Source of the DNA: VBAS01 sp035318985
GTDB taxonomy: Bacteria; Bacteroidota; Bacteroidia; Chitinophagales; Chitinophagaceae
DNA length: 48,540 bases
Direction of reading: 5' to 3'
Assembly: GCA_035318985.1 (NCBI GenBank)
Contig: DATHDP010000102.1
Location: 1 to 48,540, forward strand
The notes beneath the pieces are model-generated. The model was not told the DNA's origin. It worked only from the letters and a program-made list of their open reading frames with translations, and did no database searches. The position numbers and the translations under genes are program-made. Positions 25,193 through 35,267 of this stretch are shown here, one piece after another; positions within the stretch are counted from its first letter, which is position 1; every line of letters starts with the position of its first letter.

Positions 25193-26818
25193 CTATTTTT
25201 TCATTGTTTTTCTAAGTTCTAACCAATTAAGATTATTAGGTTCAAACCCTGAAATTTCGGGTTGAACTAATCGTATTACACGATCATACCATAATGGAAT
25301 TAATGGCGCATCATTGATCATTAATTGATCAGCTTTCCGATATAAAATAAATCTTAAAGAATCATTTTGTTCTGCTACAGCTTGATCGATCAATTTATCA
25401 AAATCAGGATTTTTATATCGTGTATAATTTGGAGGCGCAGGATTCTTAGAATAGAAACACGAGAGATAATTAAAAGCGTCAGCATAATCCGCTATCCAAC
25501 TCCCTCTGAAAAAAGGAGCTTTTGAATTGGAAGTAAGCTCAAACAAAAACGATCTTAAAACAACTTCAACAGTTACAGGGATACCTGCTTCTTCAAATTG
25601 TTTTGCAAGATAACTTCCGATCTCTCCATATATTGGAATTGTGTAAAGTTTAATGGTTGGAAATTTTGTACTATTTGTAAAACCAGCTTCCGTCAACAAC
25701 TTTTTTGCCTTTGCCAGATCATAATAATATCCTTTTACTGAAGTATCAAATGAAGGCATTCCTTCCGGTACAAATCCATTTTCTGCAGGAGAGCTTAAAG
25801 AGTTTCTTAAATACAGGATCATCTTTCTACGATCGATCGCATAGTTCATCGCTTGCCTTAATTTTCTAAGTCGTGTTGGCGAGTTCCTGATCAATTCATT
25901 TGTTGTATCAACTAAAAAACCAAAATACTCGGTATTGAGATAAGGATGAATTTGTAAAACAACTTTGTCCTTCCAGTCATTTCTTAACTCTCCTTTTAAT
26001 GTAAGTATCTCATCTTTAAAAGAAGCATCAATATCATTTAAAAAATCAAGTTGCTTTTGACGAAACAGTAGAAACTCTGTTGCCTTACTTTCATTAAATG
26101 TGATCTTAATCCCATCTAAATAAGGCAGCCTGTTACCTGCTGAATCCTTTTCAAAATAGTTTTCATTCTTTTTAAATATCAATGCAAGTCCTTCTTCCCA
26201 TGCTACAAACCGAAAGGGCCCGGTACCACAAGGATGACTCCGAAAATCAGAGCCATATTTTTCAACAACTTCCTTCGGAACAATGGAGCAATAGGTCATC
26301 TTCAATATCTGTAAAATAGGCGCATATGGTTTTATTAGTCTTAATTTGAATGTAGAATCGTCAATTGCTTTAAACCCATCAATAGTATCTACCACATTAT
26401 TAAAAATATAAAAGCCGGGGCTTGCAATTTTGGGGTCTAAAATTCTTTTGAAACTATATTCCACATCTGAGGCGAACATTTTTCTTCCTTTTCTATTTAT
26501 AAATGCATCGTTATCATGAAAGAACACGTCTGTTCTTAAATGAAATATGTATTCAAGCCTGTCGGCAGAAATATCCCAGCTCTTTGCAAGTGAACCTCTT
26601 GTTTTTGTGTCGCCATCATTTTCGACAAGTGTATTGAACAGTTGATGCACCGGCCACATTGTAGATTGATTTTTTGAAAATGCAGGATCAAGCGAAGCGA
26701 TGCCGGTGGATTCATTGTAGTGAAATATCTTTTTAGAACTTTGATCTTTACTACCACAAGTAATAAGGCACAAGGAACAAGGCAGAAGAAAAAACAGGTA
26801 TATTTTTTTATATTTCAT
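25193..26818 (-). CDS. Family 5 (OppA/DppA-type) extracellular solute-binding lipoprotein
   Basis: A 541-residue lipoprotein (signal ending LITC, acylated C21). The fold is that of SBP_bac_5 peptide-binding proteins: YNESTGIASLDPAFSKNQ at the start, LAKSWDISADRLEYIFHLR, FKLRLIKPYAPILQILKM, SHPCGTGPFRFVAWEEG and a long second lobe ending APLIPLWYDRVIRLVQPE. It probably binds oligopeptides. No permease or ATPase genes of an ABC importer are adjacent. The start codon is 41 bases from that of the divergent M1 peptidase, suggesting joint control. Confidence 0.9.
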   Translation of the reverse strand: MKYKKIYLFFLLPCSLCLITCGSKDQSSKKIFHYNESTGIASLDPAFSKNQSTMWPVHQLFNTLVENDGDTKTRGSLAKSWDISADRLEYIFHLRTDVFFHDNDAFINRKGRKMFASDVEYSFKRILDPKIASPGFYIFNNVVDTIDGFKAIDDSTFKLRLIKPYAPILQILKMTYCSIVPKEVVEKYGSDFRSHPCGTGPFRFVAWEEGLALIFKKNENYFEKDSAGNRLPYLDGIKITFNESKATEFLLFRQKQLDFLNDIDASFKDEILTLKGELRNDWKDKVVLQIHPYLNTEYFGFLVDTTNELIRNSPTRLRKLRQAMNYAIDRRKMILYLRNSLSSPAENGFVPEGMPSFDTSVKGYYYDLAKAKKLLTEAGFTNSTKFPTIKLYTIPIYGEIGSYLAKQFEEAGIPVTVEVVLRSFLFELTSNSKAPFFRGSWIADYADAFNYLSCFYSKNPAPPNYTRYKNPDFDKLIDQAVAEQNDSLRFILYRKADQLMINDAPLIPLWYDRVIRLVQPEISGFEPNNLNWLELRKTMKK

Positions 26819-26859
26819 TAATTATTGAACGATTAAATTTACAATTCAAACCCTCATTG

Positions 26860-28530
26860 ATGTATAAAATTTTAAAAGCAATATTAATTTTTAATTTTTC
26901 ATTATTAATTATTAATTCAGTCAATGCTCAATTCACACACCAGGATACACTTCGGGGAAGTAATGGGCAGGGAAGAGATTGGTGGGATGTGATGACGTAT
27001 AAAATTCAGGTAACACCGGATTATAATACAAAATCCATTACCGGATCAAACGAAATAACATTTAAGGCTACAAAACAACCAAAAAATGGAATGATGCAGA
27101 TCGACCTGCAACAACCTTTATCAATTGACAATGTTTTTTTAGGTGGTAAAAAAATATCAAAAATTAAACGGGAAGGAAATGTTTACTGGATCAATTTTGA
27201 AAAAAAGAAATTTAATACTTCAACAAGCGGTGGAATGGAGCAAGTTTACAAACTTTTAATTCAATATCACGGCAATCCAGTTGTAGCAAAACGACCACCC
27301 TGGGATGGCGGTTGGATATTTACAAAAGATGTGCAAGGAAGACCATGGATGAGTGTTGCCTGCCAGGGATTAGGTGCCAGCGTTTGGTATCCTTGTAAAG
27401 ATTACCAGGGCGATGAACCAGATCATGGAGGTTCTGTTACGATGAAAGTCCCTGATACTTTAGTAGCCGTTTCAAATGGAAAATTGTTTTCTGATAAAGT
27501 TGATAAAAATATAAGGCAAGAAGTTTGGACAATAACAAATCCCATTAACAACTACAATCTTATTCCGTACATCGGCAAATATGTAAACTGGAAAGAAACT
27601 TACGAAGGAGAAAAAGGAAAGTTAGAATGTGATTATTGGGTGCTTGATTATAATTTGGAAAAAGCAAAAGAACAATTTAAACAAGTGCCAATGATGCTTA
27701 AAGCGTTTGAGCATTGGTTCGGGCCCTACCCTTTTTATGAAGATGGCTATAAATTGATAGAAGCTCCACATCTTGGAATGGAACACCAAAGTGCGGTTGC
27801 TTATGGGAATGGATTCAAAAATGGTTACCGTGGAAGAGATCTTTCTGGCTCTGCTGCCGGTTGGGGTTTAAAATGGGATTTTATTATTGTGCATGAAAGC
27901 GGTCATGAATGGTTTGCAAATAATATAACAACGATCGACATTGCTGATATGTGGGTGCATGAAGGGTTCACCAATTACTCTGAAACTTTATTCACTGAAT
28001 ATTATTATGGCAAAGAGGCGGGCAGTGATTATTGTATCGGCACAAGAAAGTTGATCACGAATGATAAACCGATCATTGGCCCATACGGAGTAAATAAAGA
28101 AGGCAGTGGTGATATGTATTATAAAGGCGGAAACATGCTACATACCATCCGGCAGGTGATTAATAATGACGAAAAGTTCAGAGAAATATTAAGAGGGTTG
28201 AACTCCAAATTTTATCACTCAGTTGCAACTACAAAGCAAATTGAAAATTATATGTCTGAGGAATCAGGAAAAGATCTTTCAAAAATATTTGATCAATACC
28301 TGCGAACAACAATGATCCCTGTTCTTGAATATAAGTTTACAGGCGATAATATGTATTATCGTTGGTCAAATTGTGTTCAAGGATTTAATATGCCTGTAAA
28401 GCTTGATGGAATAGATGACTGGTTAAACGCTACATCAGAATGGAAAACTGTAGCAGCGACTGCCGGTATATTAAAAGATGGATTAAAGATCGATCGCAAT
28501 TTTTATATAACTGTGAAAAAGGTCGATTAA
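26860..28530 (+). CDS. M1-family zinc aminopeptidase, exported
   Basis: A 556-residue gluzincin. The signal peptide is MYKILKAILIFNFSLLIINS (ATG at 26860; a TTG three bases upstream was not chosen). The zinc site is HESGH (H345, E346, H349) with the third ligand E368 in WVHEGFTNYSE. LGMEHQS is the equivalent of the GAMEN exopeptidase motif, and the catalytic Tyr is probably in GDMYYKGGNML. M1 enzymes remove N-terminal residues from peptides. It is divergent from the peptide-binding lipoprotein, which fits a peptide-scavenging pair. Confidence 0.93.
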   Translation: MYKILKAILIFNFSLLIINSVNAQFTHQDTLRGSNGQGRDWWDVMTYKIQVTPDYNTKSITGSNEITFKATKQPKNGMMQIDLQQPLSIDNVFLGGKKISKIKREGNVYWINFEKKKFNTSTSGGMEQVYKLLIQYHGNPVVAKRPPWDGGWIFTKDVQGRPWMSVACQGLGASVWYPCKDYQGDEPDHGGSVTMKVPDTLVAVSNGKLFSDKVDKNIRQEVWTITNPINNYNLIPYIGKYVNWKETYEGEKGKLECDYWVLDYNLEKAKEQFKQVPMMLKAFEHWFGPYPFYEDGYKLIEAPHLGMEHQSAVAYGNGFKNGYRGRDLSGSAAGWGLKWDFIIVHESGHEWFANNITTIDIADMWVHEGFTNYSETLFTEYYYGKEAGSDYCIGTRKLITNDKPIIGPYGVNKEGSGDMYYKGGNMLHTIRQVINNDEKFREILRGLNSKFYHSVATTKQIENYMSEESGKDLSKIFDQYLRTTMIPVLEYKFTGDNMYYRWSNCVQGFNMPVKLDGIDDWLNATSEWKTVAATAGILKDGLKIDRNFYITVKKVD

Positions 28531-28595
28531 ATACTTACAATTGACCTCCCGATAGCTATTGGCACACCATTCAGACCATTCATTATCTTTATCGC

Positions 28596-30095
28596 ATGAG
28601 TATTATCCGAAGGCAAAGTATTATTTCTTCAATGCTGATCTATGTTGGTTTTGCTTTCGGGGCATTAAACACTTATTTGTTCACAAGAGAAGGCGGCCCG
28701 TTCACAAAAGAAGAATATGGACTTACCGGGGTGTTCATGGCTATTGGATCCATAATGATGTCGCTTGCTTCTCTTGGCATGCCGGCCTACGTCAATAAAT
28801 TTTTTCCCTATTATAAAGATCACTTACCCAAAAACAAAAATGACCAGGCAGCATGGGCATTACTTGTAAGTATAATTGGATTTGCTCTTTTAGCTATCGC
28901 CGGTTTATTTATGAAGAACATAGTGGGAAGAGCATTTGATAACTCACCGCAAATTGTACAATATTATTACTGGCTTTTTCCATTTGGTCTTGGACTAATT
29001 CTTTTTTCCGTGCTTGAAGCATTTGCCTGGCATAACCATAAATCCATTCTTTCAAATTATCTTAAAGAAGTACAGTTTCGTGTTTTTGTGACGATCCTTT
29101 TTGCACTAGTAAGCATTAGTGTAATAAAAGAATTTGACTTTTTTATAAAAATATATTCGTTTCTCTACTTACTTCTTGCTATTGCTCTTTTTATTTATTT
29201 ATACAGCACGGGAAAGATCCGTCTTAATTTTTCGGTAAGTAAAGTAACCAGGAGGCTATTCAAAAAGATCCTGATGCTTTGCGGATTTGTATGGGGCGGC
29301 ACACTTATATACAATCTTGCAGCAGTTGCTGACACAATTATTATTGCGGGTGTATTCCCTGATGGAGCTGGCATGGTTGGGCTTTTCACGTTTGCCCAAT
29401 ACCTCACCAGCCTGATTCAAGCACCACAGCGAAGTATTATTGCAGCTTCAGTTGCACATTTATCACAAGCATGGAAGGATAAGGATTATAAAAAGATCAA
29501 CCGTATTTACCAGCGTTCATCTATCAACCAACTCATTTTTTCTGCAGCCATGTTTTGTCTTGTCTGGCTAAATTATAATGATGCGATTGATTCTTTTAAA
29601 CTACAAGACGAATACAAAATAGTACTTGATGTATTTCTTTTTATGGGGTTAATGCGAATCGTTGACATGGGCACAGGTGTCAGCGGACAGATAATTGCCA
29701 CCTCCACTTTTTGGCGATTTGATTTTATCACAGGGGTGATACTACTGATAATAATGTTACCATTAAATTGGATACTGACAATGAAGCTTGGATTGATCGG
29801 CCCTGCAATTGCTAACCTTATATCATTCACCATCTACAATTTTATTCGCTATCTCTTTTTGTTGCGAAAGTTCAATATGCAGCCATTTACTATAAAATCA
29901 TTGCTTGCAATTTTATTAGCATTCGCCTGCTATGGCATTTGTTATTTTCTTTTTAATGATAAAACAGGTATCGAATGGCTGGCCATAAGAAGCATACTTT
30001 TTATAGGATTATTTTTTGCCGGAACTTATTGGCTTGATCTTACACCCGATCTGAAAATTGTATTGGAGACTTTAAAAAAAAGAATAAAGAAATAG
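28596..30095 (+). CDS. Lipopolysaccharide/polysaccharide flippase-like membrane protein (MOP superfamily)
   Basis: A 499-residue protein with about 12-14 hydrophobic segments from residue 10 (SIISSMLIYVGFAFGALNTY) to the C-terminus, ending in a basic tail KKRIKK. Layout and the early LFTREGGPFTKEEYGLTGVF loop match Wzx-like members of the polysaccharide biosynthesis transporter families, which flip lipid-linked glycans across the inner membrane. No partner glycosyltransferases adjoin it; the glycan cluster near 42000-47000 is a possible but unproven client. It starts 65 bases after the M1 peptidase stop and may share its transcript. Confidence 0.87.
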   Translation: MSIIRRQSIISSMLIYVGFAFGALNTYLFTREGGPFTKEEYGLTGVFMAIGSIMMSLASLGMPAYVNKFFPYYKDHLPKNKNDQAAWALLVSIIGFALLAIAGLFMKNIVGRAFDNSPQIVQYYYWLFPFGLGLILFSVLEAFAWHNHKSILSNYLKEVQFRVFVTILFALVSISVIKEFDFFIKIYSFLYLLLAIALFIYLYSTGKIRLNFSVSKVTRRLFKKILMLCGFVWGGTLIYNLAAVADTIIIAGVFPDGAGMVGLFTFAQYLTSLIQAPQRSIIAASVAHLSQAWKDKDYKKINRIYQRSSINQLIFSAAMFCLVWLNYNDAIDSFKLQDEYKIVLDVFLFMGLMRIVDMGTGVSGQIIATSTFWRFDFITGVILLIIMLPLNWILTMKLGLIGPAIANLISFTIYNFIRYLFLLRKFNMQPFTIKSLLAILLAFACYGICYFLFNDKTGIEWLAIRSILFIGLFFAGTYWLDLTPDLKIVLETLKKRIKK

Positions 30096-30099
30096 AATG

Positions 30100-30813
30100 T
30101 TACTTAGTGCTTACTACTGATTCACGATCCTTCAATCTTCCCACACCCACAAATTTTTTAGCCCAATATTCATCAAAAATATCGCTGATCATTACGCCAC
30201 CGCTTGTAGAAGCATGTACAAACTTATTATTCTGAAGATAAACGCCAACATGAGAAATACCTCCACGTGTATTGAAGAAGATCAGGTCTCCTTCATTTAA
30301 TTGCGTTCTTGAAATGCGACTCGTTAAATTATATTGTTCCCTTGCAGTTCTTGGAATACTAAGGCCATAAACTGAGGCAAAAAGAAATTGAGAAAATGCC
30401 GAGCAATCAACTCCCTTTTTAGTAATACCTCCCAAACGATAAGGTGTGCCATACCAATCATCAATGAACTCAAACATCTTTTTGTTCTTTATTTCTTCGG
30501 CGGGTGTGCTCAGCAAAACAGCATATCTTATTTGTAAAGCAGATAAATTTTCTGCATTGCTTTCTCTATGGCTGCTATTGCGGGTTGTTGATGTTTCCTT
30601 TTTTGCGACAGACTTCTCCTGTTCTTTTTCTTTTACACCTTTTGAAGATTCAACAGGCATATCGATCTGATCCAAAAATTTTGATTCTTTTTTAACAGCT
30701 GTGGAATTATTCGTTGAGGCAGTGCCTTTGTTACCGGTAAAAGCTGTTTTCAAACCAGCACAGCTTGCCAGCAATACGATCATTATTGAGTAAAGAGTTA
30801 CCTGTTTCAGCAT
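30100..30813 (-). CDS. NlpC/P60 cell-wall peptidase lipoprotein
   Basis: A 237-residue lipoprotein (signal MLKQVTLYSIMIVLLAS, C18). A disordered Ser/Lys/Glu-rich linker runs to about residue 95. The NlpC/P60 (C40) domain follows, with catalytic C137 in GVDCSAFSQF, H188 in ISHVGVYL and H200 in FVHAS. The family hydrolyses gamma-D-glutamyl-diaminopimelate bonds in peptidoglycan stems. It is convergent with the flippase gene, with only four bases between the stops. Confidence 0.93.
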   Translation of the reverse strand: MLKQVTLYSIMIVLLASCAGLKTAFTGNKGTASTNNSTAVKKESKFLDQIDMPVESSKGVKEKEQEKSVAKKETSTTRNSSHRESNAENLSALQIRYAVLLSTPAEEIKNKKMFEFIDDWYGTPYRLGGITKKGVDCSAFSQFLFASVYGLSIPRTAREQYNLTSRISRTQLNEGDLIFFNTRGGISHVGVYLQNNKFVHASTSGGVMISDIFDEYWAKKFVGVGRLKDRESVVSTK

Positions 30814-30921
30814 GTACTGGATTCAAAAATAAATGAGAAGGCCTATACGCTAAGATCCTGCCATCACTAGTTAACAAAAATAAAAATCTTTTCCGGGTTT
30901 GTGGATATTATTTAAACGAAA

Positions 30922-30950
30922 TTTGCATTGAAAAATTGCCATTAGCTTTT
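30922..30950 (+). promoter_or_regulatory. Candidate promoter of dnaE
   Basis: TTTG at 30922-30925 and TAGCTTTT at 30943-30950 (one off TAnnTTTG) are 17 bases apart, about 70 bases before the dnaE ATG. The rest of 30814-31020 shows no gene. Confidence 0.35.
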
Positions 30951-31020
30951 ATTTGCATATAACTATTGATAATAAGCGGCTTTGATTGATACAGATCATT
31001 AAACTTAAGGAACAAGAAGA

Positions 31021-34000
31021 ATGAAATTTTCACACTTACACGTACATACCCAATTCTCTTTACTAGATGGTGCAGCATCCATTCAAAAGCTTTACAAAAA
31101 AGCAATTGATGATAATATGCCGGCACTGGCAATTTCTGATCATGGAAACATGTTTGGTGTTTTTGAATTTGTGGCCGAAGCCTATAAACATAAAAATGAA
31201 GATGGAAGCCTGAAAGTAAAACCAATTGTTGGTTGCGAATTTTATATCACAACAGATCGCCTCCGGAAAACTTTCTCAAAAGAAGATAAAGATCCACGCC
31301 ATCACCAGATATTGCTTGCAAAAAATGAGATCGGTTATAAAAATCTTGTAAAGCTTACTTCGCTCGGTTTTATTGAAGGGATGTACAGCAAGTATCCACG
31401 TATTGATAAAGAATTAATCTTAAAATATCACGAAGGTTTAATTGCCACTACCTGTTGCTTAGGTGCATTAGTACCACAGGCTATTTTAAGAAAGTCAGAA
31501 GCAGATGCCGAAAAAGAATTCAAATGGTGGTTGGATCTTTTTGGGGAAGATTACTATGTGGAATTGCAACGACATGGAATGAAAGAGCAGAATACGGTGA
31601 ATGAAGTACTGGTAAAATTTGCACAGAAATACAATGTAAAGATCATTGCAAGCAATGATTCACACTATGTAGATCAAACTGACTTTACAGCACATGATAT
31701 TTTGCTTTGTATCAATACCGGTGAAAAATTAGCAACGCCTGCATTGAGGGAATTCTCCGATGATGACATTATGGTAAAAGACAAGCGCTTTGCTTTTCCC
31801 AATGACCAGTTCTATTTTAAGAGGACAGAAGAGATGTCGAAAAATTTTTCTGATCTTCCCGAAGCAATCGATAATACCAATGAAATAGTTGACAAGGTTT
31901 CTATTCTTAATCTTAAGAAAGATATTTTACTTCCTGCCTTTCCAATTCCCGATAAATTTAAAACACATAAAAAAGCTGAAAAGCTTGATAAAGGTGAAGT
32001 AAGTCCCGATTCATTGAATCAATGGGAATATTTGAAACACATTACATACGAGGGAGCAAAGAATCGTTATTCAGATCTTACTGATGAAATAAAGGAAAGG
32101 ATCGAATTTGAATTGTTTACCATTAAAACCATGGGTTTTGCAGGATACTTTCTCATTGTAAGTGATTTTATACAAGCTGGAAGAGAAATGAATGTATTGG
32201 TTGGGCCCGGTCGTGGTTCTGCTGCCGGAAGTGTAGTAGCCTATTGTATCGGTATTACCAATATTGATCCTATCAAATACAACTTACTTTTTGAAAGGTT
32301 CTTAAACCCTGATCGTAAATCAATGCCGGATATCGACACCGACTTTGATGATGTAGGCAGGCAAAAAGTTATTGATTATGTTATAAAAAAATATGGAAAG
32401 AACCAGGTAGCACAGATCATTACGTATGGTACGATGGCAGCGAAGATGAGTATTAAAGATGTGGCAAGAGTTATGGATCTGCCACTACCCGATGCAAATG
32501 TCTTGGCTAAAATGGTTCCTGACAGACCGGGCATAGAATTAAGAAGAGTATTGCATGCACCGCTTACAGCAAAGGATGGTGAAAAATCTTTAATGGAAAA
32601 AGATGGTGTCGGGCCCGATGATATTGAAGTAATAAAAAAACTCAGGGAGATATACAATAGCAAAGGGATACAAAGTGAAGTGTTGCACCAGGCTGAGATC
32701 CTCGAAGGCTCTGTTCGCAATACTGGTATTCATGCGGCGGGTATCATCATTGCGCCAAAAGATCTTACTGAATTAATTCCAGTTGCTACTGCAAAAGATT
32801 CTGATCTCTGGATAACACAGATCGAAGGAAATATAATTGAAGATGCCGGTGTTATCAAGATGGACTTTCTTGGTTTAAAGACACTCACTATTATTAAAGA
32901 TGCACTCGAACTCATAAAACAAAATCATGGTGTAGAGATCGACATAGATCAACTTCCTCTTGATGATGATAAAACCTTTAAACTATACCAACACGGCGAT
33001 ACAATCGGCACGTTCCAGTTTGAAAGTCCGGGCATGCAAAAATATTTGCGTGAACTAAAACCCGACAGGCTTGATGACCTGATTGCAATGAATGCATTGT
33101 ATCGTCCAGGCCCTCTTGCGTACATTCCAAACTTTATTGAACGTAAACACGGTCGTGAAGCTATCGCTTATGATCTTCCTGAAATGGAAGAAATATTGAA
33201 AGAGACTTATGGAATTACAGTTTACCAGGAACAAGTAATGTTGCTTGCACAAAAACTGGCTGACTTTAGTAAAGGCGATGCGGACGTATTGCGAAAGGCA
33301 ATGGGTAAAAAACAAAAGTCAGTACTGGATAAAATGAAAAGCCAGTTCATTGATAATGCGAAGAAGAAAGGATATGGTGAGTACACTTTGCAAAAGATCT
33401 GGACTGACTGGGAAGCATTTGCTCAATATGCCTTTAATAAATCGCATTCTACTTGCTATGCATATGTAGCATATCAAACTGCCTATTTAAAGAGCCACTA
33501 CCCTGCTGAATACATGGCGGGAGTTTTAAATCATGCAGGAGCAATTGAAAAGATCACCTTCTTCATGGAAGAGTGTAAGCGAATGGGCATTAAAGTTCTT
33601 GGTCCTGATATTAATGAATCGAAAAAAGGTTTTGCAGTGAATCAAAAAGGTGAGATACGGTTTGGATTAGGCGGATTAAAAGGCTGTGGCGAAGCAGCGA
33701 TCGAAAATATTATTGACGAAAGAGAAAAGAACGGAATATTTAAAAACATTTTTGATTTTATAAAAAGAGTTAATCAACGTGCCGTAAATAGAAGAACATT
33801 GGAAAGCCTTGCATATGCCGGAGCTTTTGAATGTTTCCCGGAACACCATCGTGCACAATTTTTCCATACAATACCCGAAGATAAAACAACAGGCCTTGAA
33901 AAAATCATTCGTTTCGGACAGGTTTACCAGCAAAACAACATGTCATCAAAAGATACATTGTTTGGTGATCTGCCATTAGCCGTTGAAATAAAAACTCCTA

Positions 34001-34692
34001 CTCTTCCTCAATGTGATCCATGGCCTTTGATCGTTCAACTTGATCATGAAAAAGAAGTAACTGGAATGTTTTTAAGTGGTCATCCGCTTGACCATTACAA
34101 GTTTGAATTGAAACATTACGGCATTACTTCAGTTGCAGAATTTAATGAATTCAAAGAAGCGGTAGGACTTCAACCAAATTCAAACAGGATGTTCAGGCTG
34201 GTGGGGCTTGTTACAAATGCAGATCATAAAATTTCGAGAAAGGGAAATAAATACGGTTCATTTACTATTGAAGATTATTCTGGTAAAACTGAGTTAGTGC
34301 TTTGGGGTGATGACTATGCGAAATTCACTCCTTTTTTGCAACAAGGATCTTCCTTATTCATCACAGGTTTTTTTAAACAACGATTTAATACACCAGAATA
34401 TGAATTCAAGATAAATGGTATTACGATGGTGGAAACCATTAAACGAAGCCTTACCAAACAATTGATCATTGATGTTCATCCAAAAAATATTTCTACAAAC
34501 CTGATCAGCTTTTTTGAAGAGAATGTGAAAAAATTTCCGGGCAGGTCTACTTTAAGATTAAATCTTATTGAATCGAAAGAAAACCTTAAGATCAGTTTGG
34601 TAACAATGGATAGTGGCTTTGAAATGAACGAAGAAATGGTTGATTTTCTTGAAAGCAATCCCGAACTAGATGTACAGGTAACTAGCAATTGA
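31021..34692 (+). CDS. dnaE: DNA polymerase III alpha subunit
   Basis: A 1223-residue replicative polymerase. The PHP domain starts at once (FSHLHVHTQFSLLDGAA, residues 3-19). The C-family polymerase core carries GPGRGSAAGS and the catalytic aspartates PDIDTDFDD (D437, D439, D441). The finger and thumb regions follow with LYRPGPL, YQEQVM and FNKSHSTCYAYVAYQTAYLK. Helix-hairpin-helix and OB-fold (about 1060-1140, FRLVGLVTNADHKISRKGNKYGSF) domains are near the end. Length and order match DnaE rather than PolC or DnaE2. It is the main chain-elongating subunit of the replisome and stands as a single gene with no partner genes nearby. Confidence 0.97.
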   Translation: MKFSHLHVHTQFSLLDGAASIQKLYKKAIDDNMPALAISDHGNMFGVFEFVAEAYKHKNEDGSLKVKPIVGCEFYITTDRLRKTFSKEDKDPRHHQILLAKNEIGYKNLVKLTSLGFIEGMYSKYPRIDKELILKYHEGLIATTCCLGALVPQAILRKSEADAEKEFKWWLDLFGEDYYVELQRHGMKEQNTVNEVLVKFAQKYNVKIIASNDSHYVDQTDFTAHDILLCINTGEKLATPALREFSDDDIMVKDKRFAFPNDQFYFKRTEEMSKNFSDLPEAIDNTNEIVDKVSILNLKKDILLPAFPIPDKFKTHKKAEKLDKGEVSPDSLNQWEYLKHITYEGAKNRYSDLTDEIKERIEFELFTIKTMGFAGYFLIVSDFIQAGREMNVLVGPGRGSAAGSVVAYCIGITNIDPIKYNLLFERFLNPDRKSMPDIDTDFDDVGRQKVIDYVIKKYGKNQVAQIITYGTMAAKMSIKDVARVMDLPLPDANVLAKMVPDRPGIELRRVLHAPLTAKDGEKSLMEKDGVGPDDIEVIKKLREIYNSKGIQSEVLHQAEILEGSVRNTGIHAAGIIIAPKDLTELIPVATAKDSDLWITQIEGNIIEDAGVIKMDFLGLKTLTIIKDALELIKQNHGVEIDIDQLPLDDDKTFKLYQHGDTIGTFQFESPGMQKYLRELKPDRLDDLIAMNALYRPGPLAYIPNFIERKHGREAIAYDLPEMEEILKETYGITVYQEQVMLLAQKLADFSKGDADVLRKAMGKKQKSVLDKMKSQFIDNAKKKGYGEYTLQKIWTDWEAFAQYAFNKSHSTCYAYVAYQTAYLKSHYPAEYMAGVLNHAGAIEKITFFMEECKRMGIKVLGPDINESKKGFAVNQKGEIRFGLGGLKGCGEAAIENIIDEREKNGIFKNIFDFIKRVNQRAVNRRTLESLAYAGAFECFPEHHRAQFFHTIPEDKTTGLEKIIRFGQVYQQNNMSSKDTLFGDLPLAVEIKTPTLPQCDPWPLIVQLDHEKEVTGMFLSGHPLDHYKFELKHYGITSVAEFNEFKEAVGLQPNSNRMFRLVGLVTNADHKISRKGNKYGSFTIEDYSGKTELVLWGDDYAKFTPFLQQGSSLFITGFFKQRFNTPEYEFKINGITMVETIKRSLTKQLIIDVHPKNISTNLISFFEENVKKFPGRSTLRLNLIESKENLKISLVTMDSGFEMNEEMVDFLESNPELDVQVTSN

Positions 34693-34777
34693 GCTTTATG
34701 CTGAAAAAACGTTACTCTGTTAAAAATCACTTAATGGCAGACTATTTTACATGATACAACCTCAATTACGTCCGCTT

Positions 34778-34810
34778 TTATGACAAGTTAGTCACAATAT
34801 CTTGTCATAA
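34778..34810. promoter_or_regulatory. Perfect 10-bp inverted repeat upstream of trxA (putative operator)
   Basis: TTATGACAAG (34778-34787) and CTTGTCATAA (34801-34810) are exact inverted copies separated by 13 bases. The right arm abuts the -33 region of the trxA promoter. No U-tract follows, so a binding site for a dimeric regulator is more likely than a dnaE terminator. Confidence 0.5.
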
Positions 34811-34841
34811 TTTCGCAGTAAAGATTTTGGTCGTATTTTTG
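34811..34841 (+). promoter_or_regulatory. Promoter of trxA
   Basis: TATTTTTG at 34834-34841 is a perfect TAnnTTTG box, with TTTC at 34811-34814 exactly 19 bases upstream as a near-consensus -33. The ATG at 34877 follows about 35 bases later. Confidence 0.55.
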
Positions 34842-34876
34842 TCCCCCTTATAATAATTATAAAACCAAATAATACT

Positions 34877-35194
34877 ATGGCAAAAGAATTTACAGATGGC
34901 AACTTCCAGAATGAAGTTTTAAGCGCAGATAAATTAACAGTAGTTGATTTTTGGGCTGAATGGTGTGGACCATGTCGTGCTATCGGACCAGTAATTGAAT
35001 CCCTTGCAAAAGAATATGATGGTAAAATAAATGTGGGTAAAGTAAATGTGGACGTTAATCCAAGCGTAAGCATGAACTATGGCATCACTTCTATTCCTGC
35101 GATCCTGTTTTTTAAAAATGGACAGGTAGTTGATAAACTAGTAGGTGCTCAGCCAAAAGGAAATTTTGTAAAAAAGATCGAATCGCATATCTAA
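34877..35194 (+). CDS. trxA: Thioredoxin
   Basis: A 105-residue cytoplasmic thioredoxin. It has the active site WAEWCGPCRAIGP (C30, C33), the cis-proline loop TSIPAILFF and the full family length without a signal peptide. It supplies electrons to reductases such as MsrA-type enzymes and ribonucleotide reductase. It has its own promoter with a long palindrome and a strong terminator, so it is a single-gene unit. Confidence 0.96.
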   Translation: MAKEFTDGNFQNEVLSADKLTVVDFWAEWCGPCRAIGPVIESLAKEYDGKINVGKVNVDVNPSVSMNYGITSIPAILFFKNGQVVDKLVGAQPKGNFVKKIESHI

Positions 35195-35215
35195 CTTAAA
35201 GCTGATAAAAAATTT

Positions 35216-35246
35216 ACCCCGTTTCAAATCGAAACGGGGTTTTTTA
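35216..35246 (+). terminator. Rho-independent terminator of trxA
   Basis: ACCCCGTTTC and GAAACGGGGT pair around AAATC, followed by a run of T to 35246. On the minus strand the same hairpin is followed by an AT-rich stretch and could also help end the convergent transporter gene. Confidence 0.9.
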
Positions 35247-35267
35247 TTTATTAAAGTTGTTGAAATC

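Noticed and set aside
32376..33933. Minus-strand frames inside dnaE
   Set aside because: They are antisense to the conserved polymerase sequence and match no family.
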